NCBI RefSeq assembly: GCF_008974285.1
Contig: NZ_BKZV01000001.1
Location: forward strand, 667,319 to 731,318
DNA: 64,000 bases
Direction: 5' to 3'
From: Thermogemmatispora aurantia
GTDB taxonomy: Bacteria > Chloroflexota > Ktedonobacteria > Ktedonobacterales > Ktedonobacteraceae
Each line of letters opens with the position of its first letter. The first letter of the stretch is position 1. The translations under genes were made by a program, and so were the position numbers. Shown here piece after piece: positions 48,765 to 58,122 of this stretch. The notes beneath the pieces are model-generated. The model ran no database searches. It saw only the letters and a program-made list of their open reading frames with translations, and was not told the DNA's origin.

Positions 48765-51131
48765 TCAGGCACAACTCCCCGACGAGCTGGTGTCGACAGC
48801 AACCACATTGAGCAGGGAGGCGGTATTCTGAGCAAGTGTATAGAGCAGGGTGCCACTGGAGGGATCAGGCTGAGCGCTGCGCAGGGAGGCAAACAGGCCT
48901 GGGGAGGTGTATTGTCCCGTCAGCTGCACTAAGATACTATTCGAGTCAGAAGTGCCACCAGCTGAGCCGCCGCCGAGCGGCGTAAAAGCGAGCAAGCGAT
49001 GGGCAGCGCTATCGGCCACATAGAGATGGGGAATATGATTCACCAGGCCGGCAGAGAGGGTGGCCTTGTTCGAGGCCAGCAGAGGCACAGGACCCTGCTG
49101 CGCCGGAACCGTGACAGTAGGAACAGGAGTAGCCGCAGTGAACCCCTGATCGCTGACCGGGAGAGCGCTGGGAATGGGACGCTGCACCTGCACAGGAACC
49201 GGTACCGGCTCCTGGGCCTTGCCCGAGGTGTACTGCAGACTCTGCACACTGCCATCGCCCAGCAAGAGGAAGAGCTGATTGTTGGGGAAAGCGGCAATAC
49301 TGACCACATTGGCCGAGATCGGCAGCGGCGCTTGCTTGGCAGTCAGCTTGGTACGATCGAAGTCGACGATCTGGGCACTGTTGGGAGCCTGTTTAGAAGA
49401 GAAGACCACATAAACATCGCCATCCCAGGCCGCGATTAACGACGGGACCTGACCGTTGGAGGTCAAGGCAGTATCGATAGGGACTGTTTTGGCCTTCGTC
49501 TGGCCAGCCTGCAGGGCAGCCAGCTCATAGCTGACAGAGGCTGCTCCCTGGCTCTGACTGGTGCGAGCCAGGAGCAGATAGAGCTGCGAGCCATCATTGG
49601 CACTGGCCACGCCGAGCACCTTTCCATCAAGGTTGAGATGATTCTGCAGGCTATATTGACGATTAACCTGCATCAGTGGGTAGAGCTGGCTATCCTCACC
49701 CAAGGCGTATAAAAGCGCCTTCCCCTTCTGCTGCAGGATTGCCAGGCTGCGGGCCCGCGTGGCAATGCTGCCGGTATTGATTGGACTCACGCCAGTATTG
49801 GAACAGGGGAGGGAAGTAATGCCAAAGCGCTTATTGTAGGCAGTCAGAGCGGCCTCAGCATGGCTGGTCAGCGAGCGCTGAAGACTGGCAAGCTGCGTCC
49901 GCTGAGCATCTGAGAGCGACACGCCCTGAAGTGAGCGCAGAGACTGCTGGGCGCTGGCCAGATCTTGCAGAGCGCGCACAGGATCGCTGCTCAGCTCACC
50001 TGTAGCGCGGTTGATCAGAGTCGTTGCCTGGGCCAGGACTTGATCGGGATCAGGACCTTGGCGGAGCACCAGATAGTAGACAGCCCCGACAACCAGCGCC
50101 AGGAGGACCACCGTCAGCAGGGCTACATTGAGAAAGAAGATCCGTCCCCGCCGCCGGCGTTTGGAGACAGGGAAGGCAGGAGCGGCTAGCGGCGCTGCAT
50201 CCGCCAGCGTCGGCACGGCGCGAGCCGAGAACGAGAATGTACCACTGTGGCCATTGCCATAGCGCGTCCCTGCCTGGCCAGCCGAAGAGGCCAGTGAAGT
50301 CTCCAGAATCGCCGTATCCTCCTCGGGTCCACCGACCGCCACAGGGCGCCGTTGGCGAGGAGGCGGTTCGACCCCTACCTCGTTGACACGAATCACAATC
50401 GCCGTAATATTGTCGGGACCCCCGTTTTCATTGGCGCGCTCCACCAGGTGATAGACACTCTCCTGGGGGACGAAGCGATTGACGATATCCTGCAGTTCAT
50501 CCTCAGTGATCAAGCCGGAGAGGCCATCGGTACAGAGGACGAGCGAGTCCCCCTCCTGCAGTGGCTCGGTGAAAATATCGATCTCGACATCGGGTTGTGT
50601 GCCCAGCGAGCGAGTGATCACATTGCGCTGCGCGTGAGTACGGGCCTGATCCTCAGTCAACAAGCCAGCGCGTACCTGCTCGGCGACCCAGGAGTGATCC
50701 TGAGAGATCTGCTTGACCGTCTTGCCGCGGATCAGATAAGCGCGGCTATCGCCTACATTGGCAATATAGGCCATATTCCCACGCAGCACCGCTGCCACGC
50801 AGGTTGTGCCCATGCCGTTGCGCAGCATATTCTCGGCTGCGCGCTGATGAATGGCGGCATTGGCTCGCTTAATAGCGCGGACCAGGGCGACCGGAACCTC
50901 ATCGCTGTCGTCCTGATAGTATGCCGTGCTAACAGTGTCTACGGCAATCTCGCTTGCCACCTCCCCCGCCGCATGACCGCCCATGCCATCGGCCACAATG
51001 AACAGTGAGCCTTTCGTTGCCATCACCTGGGGGTCCTTAGGGATGACATAGGCCATATTGTCTTCATTGTGCTCACGCCTGCGGCCAACGTCTGTTAGCT
51101 GTGCAACGTCGAGACGGAGTTGTTTGGCCAA
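48765..51131 (-). CDS. PP2C-type Ser/Thr phosphatase with extracytoplasmic domain
   Basis: 788 aa. The cytoplasmic PP2C domain (1-250) has all the metal motifs: DVGRRREHNEDN, VADGMGGHAAGE, CTDGLSGLI and GPDNITAIV. A linker leads to one membrane segment (IFFLNVALLTVVLLALVVGAV, about 330-352). The outer 430 residues contain a coiled-coil part and then repeats that look like beta-propeller blades (for example NLDGKVLGVASANDGSQLYLLL). It would oppose Hanks-type kinases; no kinase gene is adjacent. Start is TTG 51131 with GGGAGAGA upstream. Confidence 0.9.
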   Translation of the reverse strand: MAKQLRLDVAQLTDVGRRREHNEDNMAYVIPKDPQVMATKGSLFIVADGMGGHAAGEVASEIAVDTVSTAYYQDDSDEVPVALVRAIKRANAAIHQRAAENMLRNGMGTTCVAAVLRGNMAYIANVGDSRAYLIRGKTVKQISQDHSWVAEQVRAGLLTEDQARTHAQRNVITRSLGTQPDVEIDIFTEPLQEGDSLVLCTDGLSGLITEDELQDIVNRFVPQESVYHLVERANENGGPDNITAIVIRVNEVGVEPPPRQRRPVAVGGPEEDTAILETSLASSAGQAGTRYGNGHSGTFSFSARAVPTLADAAPLAAPAFPVSKRRRRGRIFFLNVALLTVVLLALVVGAVYYLVLRQGPDPDQVLAQATTLINRATGELSSDPVRALQDLASAQQSLRSLQGVSLSDAQRTQLASLQRSLTSHAEAALTAYNKRFGITSLPCSNTGVSPINTGSIATRARSLAILQQKGKALLYALGEDSQLYPLMQVNRQYSLQNHLNLDGKVLGVASANDGSQLYLLLARTSQSQGAASVSYELAALQAGQTKAKTVPIDTALTSNGQVPSLIAAWDGDVYVVFSSKQAPNSAQIVDFDRTKLTAKQAPLPISANVVSIAAFPNNQLFLLLGDGSVQSLQYTSGKAQEPVPVPVQVQRPIPSALPVSDQGFTAATPVPTVTVPAQQGPVPLLASNKATLSAGLVNHIPHLYVADSAAHRLLAFTPLGGGSAGGTSDSNSILVQLTGQYTSPGLFASLRSAQPDPSSGTLLYTLAQNTASLLNVVAVDTSSSGSCA

Positions 51132-51954
51132 AGCACTTCTCTCCCGTACTTGATAGCTCGCGATTGAGTGATGTGCACACTAGGCAATTCCGAGACTTTA
51201 GGCTATATTACACCGACGCCGAGAAAAACGCAACGCATGGGAAAGGCATAGCAAGGCCGAGTAGAAGCCGCGCCACCAGGCCCAGCCCCACCCGCCCTGG
51301 TCGGCTCCTCCTCAGCATGCGTAAGCAGACAGCCTTGCTGATCACAGGACCGCGCGTACCTTCTTCAGGCGCTGCTGGCGCTGCCCTTCCCTCTCACGAC
51401 AATCTCCTGTCCGGCTAGCTGCCGTCTCCGCTGCTCTTCCCCCCTCTCCGGCTGGCTCGCTCTGTGAGCAGGCAGCTCGCTTTTGGTAGCCGACCAGGAG
51501 GAATGCCTCCTTTTTTGCATTGTATACAGGCAAGGGGCTGTGGTCAAGAAAGCTGGCCTGAGTGGTTCTGGGGGCCAGGGTGAAACCAGACTCAGGCCAA
51601 TGAGAGAGCAGAGAAAATCTGGCCAGGCCACAGGCACTCAGAGCCAGAGCCAGGAGCTGGTCCTTCTATGCGTCCGGGCGGGCTGGTCAGAGACGGCGAG
51701 GATTCCCTGTGTCTAAAGGACAGAGCCATGCGTTTATCCGTAATAGGGTAGTGGAAGCAGGTGGTACAAAGGCAAGTCAAGTTAGTGCTGGTAAGCTGAG
51801 CTATTGTTCTCGGGAGGCAAGAGCAGACAAAGGGCGGGTGAAAAGGCCCAGAGTTGTTACCAGGTCAGCCTACAAGCCGTTCTTCTGGCAGGTTATAGCA
51901 GCTGCTATAGCATAGAATAGGGAATACGCCTTTCTGGGAGGGGCAGCAGTTGTT
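51132..51954. other. 823-bp gap before EPS operon
   Basis: Between divergent PP2C and EPS genes. The palindrome at 51894-51909 and a -10-like TAGAAT (51913-51918) mark the probable EPS promoter. No other gene or RNA is supported. Confidence 0.5.
51894..51918 (+). promoter_or_regulatory. Palindrome and -10 box before EPS operon
   Basis: TATAGCAGCTGCTATA (51894-51909) is a perfect 16-bp palindrome, followed four bases later by TAGAAT. It lies where an operator would block or assist polymerase. The -35 is weak. Confidence 0.5.
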
Positions 51955-53184
51955 ATGCATATTGGGATCAATGCCCAGCTCTTATCGTACAGCCAGAGCT
52001 ATCGTAATAGTGGAGTGAGCCGCTATATCCGCCGGTTGCTGGAAGGGCTGGCCCAGGAACCTGGCGAGCATTGCTATACTATCTTTGTCAATGGTCCTGA
52101 GGTGGAGGAGCAGCTAGCGGCGGTGGCACGCCATCCGCAGCTGACCTATATCAGTGCCCCCTGGCCAGAAGAGCAGCCTGTGAGGCGCGTGGCCTGGGAG
52201 CAGCTGAAGCTCCCGGGCGAGCTGCGCCAGCGGCGCATCCAGCTGCTGCACTCGCCGGTGAACGTACTCCCTTTCCGGTTGCCAGCGGACTGCCACGGCG
52301 TGGTGACTCTCCATGACCTGGCATTTCTCCGCTTCCCGGAGGTTCTGACAGGCCCAAAACGGCTCTATCAGCGCACCTTTACGGTACATAGTCTACGCCG
52401 CGCAACGCTGATCATCGCGGTCTCAGAAAGCACGCGACGCGATGCCATCGAGCTGCTCTCTCTGCCGGCAGAGCGTCTGCGTACCGTCTACCCCTGCATC
52501 GACGCTCGCTTCACTGCCAGCCAGCAGGATGAGCAGGCAGTACGGGCGCTACGCGCCCGTTATGGACTTGAGAATGGGTTTATTCTCTATTTTGGGACGC
52601 TAGAACCACGCAAAAATCTCGATACACTGATTGAGGCTTTTGCTCGTCTGAAGCGCCAGCAGGGCATTCGGGAGAAGCTCGTGCTGGCGGGGAGCAAGGG
52701 CTGGCTCTATGATTCGATTTTTGCCCGCGTTCGCCGCCTGGGGCTTGAGTCAGAAGTCCTATTCCCGGGTTTCATCGCGGACAGCGAGCAGGTTTTATGG
52801 TATCATGCAGCCACGGCCTTTGCTTATCCCTCCCTCTATGAAGGGTTCGGACTGCCGGTAGCAGAAGCGTTGGCCTGCGGGCTGCCGGTGGTCACCTCTA
52901 CTGTCTCCAGCTTGCCCGAAGCAGGTTCCGGCGTGGCTCTGACGGTAGAGCCGCGCGATGTGGACGCCCTGGCGAACGCCCTGTACCGGGCGCTCAGCGA
53001 TGAGGCCTACCGGCAGCACTGCCGCGCAATGGCCAGTACGGTGGCAGAACGCTTCTCGCTGCGCACAATGGCTCGCCAGATGCGAGCTGTCTATGAGGAG
53101 GCCCTCAGCGAGAAGCCGCCAGAGCCACAGCAGCCTGAGCCGTGGTCGCAACGCAAGGAGCAACATGTTTCTTCTCTTGAGTGA
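51955..53184 (+). CDS. GT4 glycosyltransferase, EPS operon
   Basis: 409 aa GT-B enzyme. The N-terminal part has NSGVSRYIRRLLEGL; the donor-site domain has LYFGTLEPRKNLDTLIEAF, and SLYEGFGLPVAEALACGLPVV with the E-x7-E pair. First gene of a run of EPS genes on the same strand, behind the palindromic promoter region. Mannosyl or glucosyl transfer is likely, but the sugar cannot be named. A GGAGGGG site is 11 bases upstream of ATG 51955. Confidence 0.9.
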   Translation: MHIGINAQLLSYSQSYRNSGVSRYIRRLLEGLAQEPGEHCYTIFVNGPEVEEQLAAVARHPQLTYISAPWPEEQPVRRVAWEQLKLPGELRQRRIQLLHSPVNVLPFRLPADCHGVVTLHDLAFLRFPEVLTGPKRLYQRTFTVHSLRRATLIIAVSESTRRDAIELLSLPAERLRTVYPCIDARFTASQQDEQAVRALRARYGLENGFILYFGTLEPRKNLDTLIEAFARLKRQQGIREKLVLAGSKGWLYDSIFARVRRLGLESEVLFPGFIADSEQVLWYHAATAFAYPSLYEGFGLPVAEALACGLPVVTSTVSSLPEAGSGVALTVEPRDVDALANALYRALSDEAYRQHCRAMASTVAERFSLRTMARQMRAVYEEALSEKPPEPQQPEPWSQRKEQHVSSLE

Positions 53185-53208
53185 TAAAACGTTCAAAAAA
53201 GCAGGTAT

Positions 53209-54873
53209 ATGGCCGTGAAAGGTAGCGAACTCTCACAAGCACAGCTCTCCAGAACGCCAGCAGCGGGTCCGGCGAGCGCAACGCCGAAGTCCCCAGCCGA
53301 GGCCACCGCTTCAGCGACAGGTGCCAGTATGATGGCCGGCAATACGGGGGTCATGGGAGTGACGGGAGCTACCGGCCAACTGACTCGTATTATCTCACAG
53401 CGGCGCTCCCATCGCCGCCAGTGGCGCATCCTTGAGTGCCTCGTGATGGTGCTGCTAGATGCCACCCTGGTCGCGATTTCGTTCTATCTTGCTTACCTTA
53501 TCCGTTTCCAGCTGCTGTTTGAAAGTCCCTGGCTCGATCGTCTGCGCCGTGCCCTGACCGATGCCAGTCCTAGCCATGCCACATTTATCCCTCTCGATAA
53601 GCTGACCGAGATGCAGGCCGGCATCGTGATCGGAGCTATCGCCATTTTCGCCGTTCGCGGCCTCTATCGGCTGCGCCTGACCGGTACCTGGTTCCGCCAG
53701 ATGTGGACGATTACCAGCTCGGCCACCATCGGCATGGCCTTCTTGATCACCTACTACTTTGTCTTTCAGCCGACAGCCAATTCGCGCTTGCTGGTACCCT
53801 TCGTCTGGGCCATCTCGATCGTGCTGCTCTGCCTCGGGCGCCTGATCGCTTCGGCTATTATGGGCACGCTCTACCAGCTTGGTCTGGGGGAGACTCGCGT
53901 CCTGGTGGTCGGCTCAGGTCGCCTGGCCAAGATGATTATGCAGCACGTCGCGGCTAACCCCAGCCTGGGCTACTCCATTGTGGGCTTTCTCCACGACCTG
54001 GAGAACGCTCCCGGCGATTTTGGCCGCTTCAAGATGCTGGGTACGCTGGATGACCTGGGTATGGCCATCCGCTCGATGCAGGTCGATGAGGTGATCATCG
54101 CTCTGCCCTCTCACTTGCATGAGCAGGTGATCAGGACTGTGCGCCTCTGCGAGCGGCTAGGTGCCTCTTTTAAACTCATTCCCGACCTCTATGAGCTGAG
54201 TCTCTCGCGCATCGATATGGAGTCGATCGAGGGTATCCCCCTCATCGGCATCAAGCAGTCTTCGCTCAACCGCTGGCAGCGGGCCGTCACGCGCGCTGTT
54301 GATATCGTGGTCTCCAGCCTGATCTTGCTTCTGGGCGCCCCGCTCTGGCTGTGCATTGCCCTGGCTATCCGCCTGGACTCGCCCGGCAGCGTGATCTACA
54401 AGTCGACGCGCATCGGGCTAAACGGTAAGCCTTTCCAGATGTATAAGTTTCGCTCGATGTATCAGAACGCTGACCAGATGCTGGCGGCTCTGCTCGACCG
54501 CAATGAGGCGCAGGGACCACTCTTCAAGATGCGCGCTGATCCACGCATAACGCGCGTTGGGCGTCTTCTGCGTAAGCTGAGTTTGGATGAGATTCCCCAG
54601 TTCATCAATGTGCTCAAAGGAGAGATGAGCCTGGTCGGCCCCCGCCCGGCGCTGCCCCGCGAAGTCGCTCAGTACGAGGAGTGGCAGAAGGGTAGACTGG
54701 CTATTAAACCGGGGATCTCCGGCCTCTGGCAGGTGCGCGGGCGGAGTGATTTAAGCTTCGATGAGGGCGTTTTGCTCGACCTCTACTACATTGAGAACTG
54801 GTCGCTGCGCCTCTACTTTCAGATCCTGTTGAGCACGATTCCTGCGGTCATTTTCAGGCGGGGTGCATACTAA
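53209..54873 (+). CDS. Polyprenyl-phosphate sugar-1-phosphate transferase (WcaJ-like)
   Basis: 554 aa. Starts the EPS repeat unit by moving a sugar-1-phosphate to undecaprenyl phosphate. A Ser/Ala/Gly-rich tail of about 75 aa is followed by four membrane segments, a Rossmann-like part (VLVVGSGRLAKMIM), then the catalytic domain with a fifth membrane segment: KSTRIGLNGKPFQMYKFRSM, LRKLSLDEIPQFINVLKGEMSLVGPRP and the end GISGLWQVRGRSDLSF. This is the standard polyisoprenyl-phosphate transferase architecture. ATG 53209; the ribosome site is weak. Next gene follows after 5 bp. Confidence 0.95.
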   Translation: MAVKGSELSQAQLSRTPAAGPASATPKSPAEATASATGASMMAGNTGVMGVTGATGQLTRIISQRRSHRRQWRILECLVMVLLDATLVAISFYLAYLIRFQLLFESPWLDRLRRALTDASPSHATFIPLDKLTEMQAGIVIGAIAIFAVRGLYRLRLTGTWFRQMWTITSSATIGMAFLITYYFVFQPTANSRLLVPFVWAISIVLLCLGRLIASAIMGTLYQLGLGETRVLVVGSGRLAKMIMQHVAANPSLGYSIVGFLHDLENAPGDFGRFKMLGTLDDLGMAIRSMQVDEVIIALPSHLHEQVIRTVRLCERLGASFKLIPDLYELSLSRIDMESIEGIPLIGIKQSSLNRWQRAVTRAVDIVVSSLILLLGAPLWLCIALAIRLDSPGSVIYKSTRIGLNGKPFQMYKFRSMYQNADQMLAALLDRNEAQGPLFKMRADPRITRVGRLLRKLSLDEIPQFINVLKGEMSLVGPRPALPREVAQYEEWQKGRLAIKPGISGLWQVRGRSDLSFDEGVLLDLYYIENWSLRLYFQILLSTIPAVIFRRGAY

Positions 54874-54878
54874 AAACG

Positions 54879-56054
54879 ATGAGAGTAGCGCTCGTCCATG
54901 ACTATCTGAATCAGATGGGGGGTGCGGAGCGCGTTGTTCTGGCGCTACACGAACTGTTTCCCGACGCCCCCCTCTATACTTCTATCTACGATCCGAAACG
55001 GGTTGATCCCGCGTTTCGGCGGATGGATATCCGCACCTCTTTTATGCAGAAATTTCCTCTGGTGACGAGCCATCACCAGCCCTATTTGCCCTTCTACCCC
55101 TATGCAATGGAAAGTCTGGATCTGCGCGGCTACGATTTAGTGTTGAGCAGTTCTAGCGCTTTCGCCAAAGGGGTGATTACGCGCCCGGAGACGCTGCATA
55201 TTTGTTATTGCCATACGCCAATGCGCTGGTGCTGGAACTACGAGGAATACGTCGAGCGCGAGCAGCTGGGACGCCTGGCTCGCAGCCTCTTGCCGTTTTT
55301 GATCAGCAGGCTCCGCCTCTGGGACCAGGTGACGGCGGCTCGCGTTGACCACTTTATCGCCAATTCTCCCGTGGTGGCGGAGCGCATCCGCAAGTACTAC
55401 CGTCGCGAGGCAGTGGTCATTCCTCCGCCGGTTGATGCCAGCCGTTTCAAGTTTGAGCCGCAAGCTAGAGGTGACTATTTTCTGATTGTGAGCCGCCTGG
55501 TTCCTTACAAGCGCATTGATCTGGCCATCGAGGCTTGCAATGCTTTACGTCTGCCTCTGGTCATTATTGGAAAAGGGCGTGATCTGCCTCGCTTGCAACG
55601 GCTGGCTGGGCCAACGATCCGCTTTGCTGGCCAACTCAGCGATGCGGAGGTGCTGGACTATTTTGCGCACTGCCGGGCCCTGATTTTTCCGGGCGAGGAG
55701 GATTTCGGTATCACGCCGCTGGAGGCCCAGGCCTCGGGCCGTCCGGTCATCGCCTATGGCGCCGGCGGCGCTCTGGCTTCCGTGATTGGGGGCGTGACCG
55801 GCGTCTTTTTCCGCGAGCAGACGGTGGAGAGCCTGGCCGCCGTGCTGGCTACCTTCGATGAGCGGGCCTTCGATCCTTATAGGATTCGTGAGCATGCGCT
55901 GGAGTTCGATAAGCCGCGTTTCCAGCGCCGCATGCTGCAATTCATCGAGGCGAAACTGGCAGAGCGCCAGTCACACGAGCAGACTCTTGCTCACCCCTCG
56001 GTCGCAGTGAAGGGCAAACCACGGCGTGAGGCAGGGGCCTCTGGAGCGCCATAG
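54879..56054 (+). CDS. GT4 glycosyltransferase, EPS operon
   Basis: 391 aa. Start MRVALVHDYLNQMGGAERVVLAL is typical of mannosyltransferase-like GT4 enzymes of capsule and O-antigen loci. CYCHTPMRWCWNYEEYV and the donor-site segment GEEDFGITPLEAQASGRPVIAYGAGG support the call. It starts 5 bp after the sugar transferase stop, so translation is probably linked. Sugar specificity cannot be given. Confidence 0.92.
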   Translation: MRVALVHDYLNQMGGAERVVLALHELFPDAPLYTSIYDPKRVDPAFRRMDIRTSFMQKFPLVTSHHQPYLPFYPYAMESLDLRGYDLVLSSSSAFAKGVITRPETLHICYCHTPMRWCWNYEEYVEREQLGRLARSLLPFLISRLRLWDQVTAARVDHFIANSPVVAERIRKYYRREAVVIPPPVDASRFKFEPQARGDYFLIVSRLVPYKRIDLAIEACNALRLPLVIIGKGRDLPRLQRLAGPTIRFAGQLSDAEVLDYFAHCRALIFPGEEDFGITPLEAQASGRPVIAYGAGGALASVIGGVTGVFFREQTVESLAAVLATFDERAFDPYRIREHALEFDKPRFQRRMLQFIEAKLAERQSHEQTLAHPSVAVKGKPRREAGASGAP

Positions 56055-56139
56055 CCTGGCGGCTCAGCAGTCCGCTCCGCTACTGCTGGCTTCTCTTATG
56101 TATGCCAAGCCAAGAAGAAGAGAGGAAGGATAGTTAATC

Positions 56140-56973
56140 GTGGAATTGCGAGCTTATTGGGGTGTCGTTAGGCGCCGTCTCTGGCTCGTTATACTAGTGG
56201 TTGTTATTGCCGCTCTCTATGTTACTTACCAGGGCTATCATCTCTGGAAGACGCCCGGCGCGCTGAAAGCTTACCACTCGACGGTAACGATTCAGGTGGG
56301 CTTGCAACCGGAGCCTCGCAGCATGATACCTAGCTATATCGAAGATATGCAGGTGGCCGAGTCGCTGGCCGATGCCGTGCCGAGCGTGGTTACTATGCCT
56401 GGCTTCGACCAGGCCGTCTCGGACCAGATCGGTCAGGATATGCAGGCGATCCAGGCGCGTTACGGGAATAGCCCTGACCTAGGCGACTGGCAGAATCCGA
56501 GCGCGATTGGAGGAGCGCTTTCGGCCAGCCGGTCGCATAACCTGGTGACCATCGACGTCAGTTGGCCTTCTGCCCCCGGCGCCTGGGCCATTGCCAATGC
56601 TGTGGGCGAGGTGCTGACGAGCCATCTGAATACCTATCTTGACTATATCATTGAGGGAACGCCAGGAGCCAGTCCCGGTGCGCAGCAGCTGCAGCCGGCA
56701 GCTATTGGGCGCCTGGTCAGTCCCGCCTCCGATCCCACCCTTGGCGCCGGTTCAGCGGGAAACCGCTTGACGCTTCTGGCCGCGATCATGCTCGTGGCTC
56801 TGATTATTGGTCTGGCGCTGGCTTTCCTGGTAGACTACCTGGATGATCGCCTTCGTAGCGCCGAGGAGGTCGTTGAGCTACTACAGTTGCCGGTATATGG
56901 TGAGCTGCCCCGGGCACCACGCTCTGGGGAGCAGCGAGAGCGACGGCAAGTCCCTCCCGCCCCGGTGCCCTGA
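56140..56973 (+). CDS. Wzz-like chain-length/tyrosine-kinase activator protein
   Basis: 277 aa. Two membrane segments (about 11-31, LWLVILVVVIAALYVTY; about 208-230, LLAAIMLVALIIGLALAFLV) surround an extracellular part of about 170 aa, the Wzz/YveK topology. Such proteins set polysaccharide length and in Gram-positives activate a separate BY-kinase. The usual Pro-rich motif near the second membrane segment is only partly visible (VSPASDPTLG). Start GTG 56140 follows GAGGAAGGATAG. The partner kinase gene follows, but is degenerate. Confidence 0.85.
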   Translation: MELRAYWGVVRRRLWLVILVVVIAALYVTYQGYHLWKTPGALKAYHSTVTIQVGLQPEPRSMIPSYIEDMQVAESLADAVPSVVTMPGFDQAVSDQIGQDMQAIQARYGNSPDLGDWQNPSAIGGALSASRSHNLVTIDVSWPSAPGAWAIANAVGEVLTSHLNTYLDYIIEGTPGASPGAQQLQPAAIGRLVSPASDPTLGAGSAGNRLTLLAAIMLVALIIGLALAFLVDYLDDRLRSAEEVVELLQLPVYGELPRAPRSGEQRERRQVPPAPVP

Positions 56974-57215
56974 GCTGCTCACTCCACTCCAGCTAGCTCC
57001 TGAAGGCAGGCGATCTCTCAGTAAGTGTACAAGTAACCATGCTTCGGCAAATTGCTATTGCTCTAACGACCGAGAGGAGAGGACAGATAAGGGGGGAGGA
57101 TGCAAGGTGAGAGCGACAACAATGAACGGCTGGCAGGCAGATCATTCGGGGTTCGCAGGCCAACAAGCCCAGCAGCCTGACAGCCTGATCTTTTGGCAGC
57201 TCGGGAGATTGTATC

Positions 57216-57896
57216 GTGGGTGAATCACATACACAGATGCAGCCTTTGTTATCGGATTATGATCCTGGTTCAGCCTACGTTGAGGCGGTCTTCTCGCTAT
57301 TCGCTACCATCCGCCTGAACTGGGAGAGCCAGCAGCGTTCTCTGGCACTACTGCTGACCAGTCCGTCTCATCCAGAGGAGCAGGCAACAGTGGCAGCTAA
57401 TTTGGCCATTGCTTCGGCTCAAAGCGGTCTGCCGACGGTGTTGATTGAGGCTCACGTGCGCCACCCCGGACTGAGCCAGCGTTTCGGCCTGAGTCAGGGT
57501 CCGGGTCTCTCGGATATGCTCTTGCAGGAAGAGGCTGTGACGCCACAACAGGTGAGCCGCTACCTGGCGCCAACGTTTGTACCTCACCTCTGGCTGCTGA
57601 GTAGTGGTATAGGAGGGATGCCGCACGGGCTGGCTCCTTATGCAGCTCGTTTACCCGAGCTGCTCCGGAGTCTGCGCCGCTTTCTAGAGGAGGGCCAGGG
57701 CCAATCAGGCTTGCTGGTGGTGCATGGAGCCCCCGTTCTGGAAGGCGCCGATGCTTCGCTGCTGGGTGCTTACGTTGACCAGACCTTCCTGGTAGTTGTT
57801 CTGGGACGCAGTACACGGATGGCCACAAAGAAGGCGAGTGAGCAGCTCCAACGCGCCCGCGCCCGCCTGAGTGGGGTCATTCTCACGCAGGGATGA
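57216..57896 (+). CDS. Degenerate BY-kinase-like (CpsD-type) protein
   Basis: 226 aa. The fold and order follow CpsD/CapB: LLLTSPSHPEEQATVAANLAIASAQ (split) at about 48-64 sits where active kinases have a P-loop TSxxPGEGKSTxAANLA, and VLIEAHVRHPGLSQRFGL sits where they have the Walker A' DADLRRP. The Gly-Lys-Ser/Thr of Walker A and the Asp of Walker A' are missing, and no Tyr-rich tail is present. So ATP use is doubtful; it may be a non-catalytic partner of the Wzz-like protein. Start GTG 57216. Confidence 0.8.
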   Translation: MGESHTQMQPLLSDYDPGSAYVEAVFSLFATIRLNWESQQRSLALLLTSPSHPEEQATVAANLAIASAQSGLPTVLIEAHVRHPGLSQRFGLSQGPGLSDMLLQEEAVTPQQVSRYLAPTFVPHLWLLSSGIGGMPHGLAPYAARLPELLRSLRRFLEEGQGQSGLLVVHGAPVLEGADASLLGAYVDQTFLVVVLGRSTRMATKKASEQLQRARARLSGVILTQG

Positions 57897-58122
57897 GTTG
57901 GTGGCGCTTTTCCCTGCTTCGCTTCTTGCAAGCAGGTCAGCCTGGCTTGCCTCTCGGGCGGTTCCCCATTCATAATGTCATTAAGAGCAGCGAGTGTGAA
58001 AGCGAGTAAGCTCGGGAACAGGTGTCGCCTGTGACAGTACAGCGCGCTCTGCTGCGCGCAGTCAAAGAGCGATACCTGTGGACAAGCTATCGCGATGCAA
58101 TAGCACATGGCAGGAGGATCGC

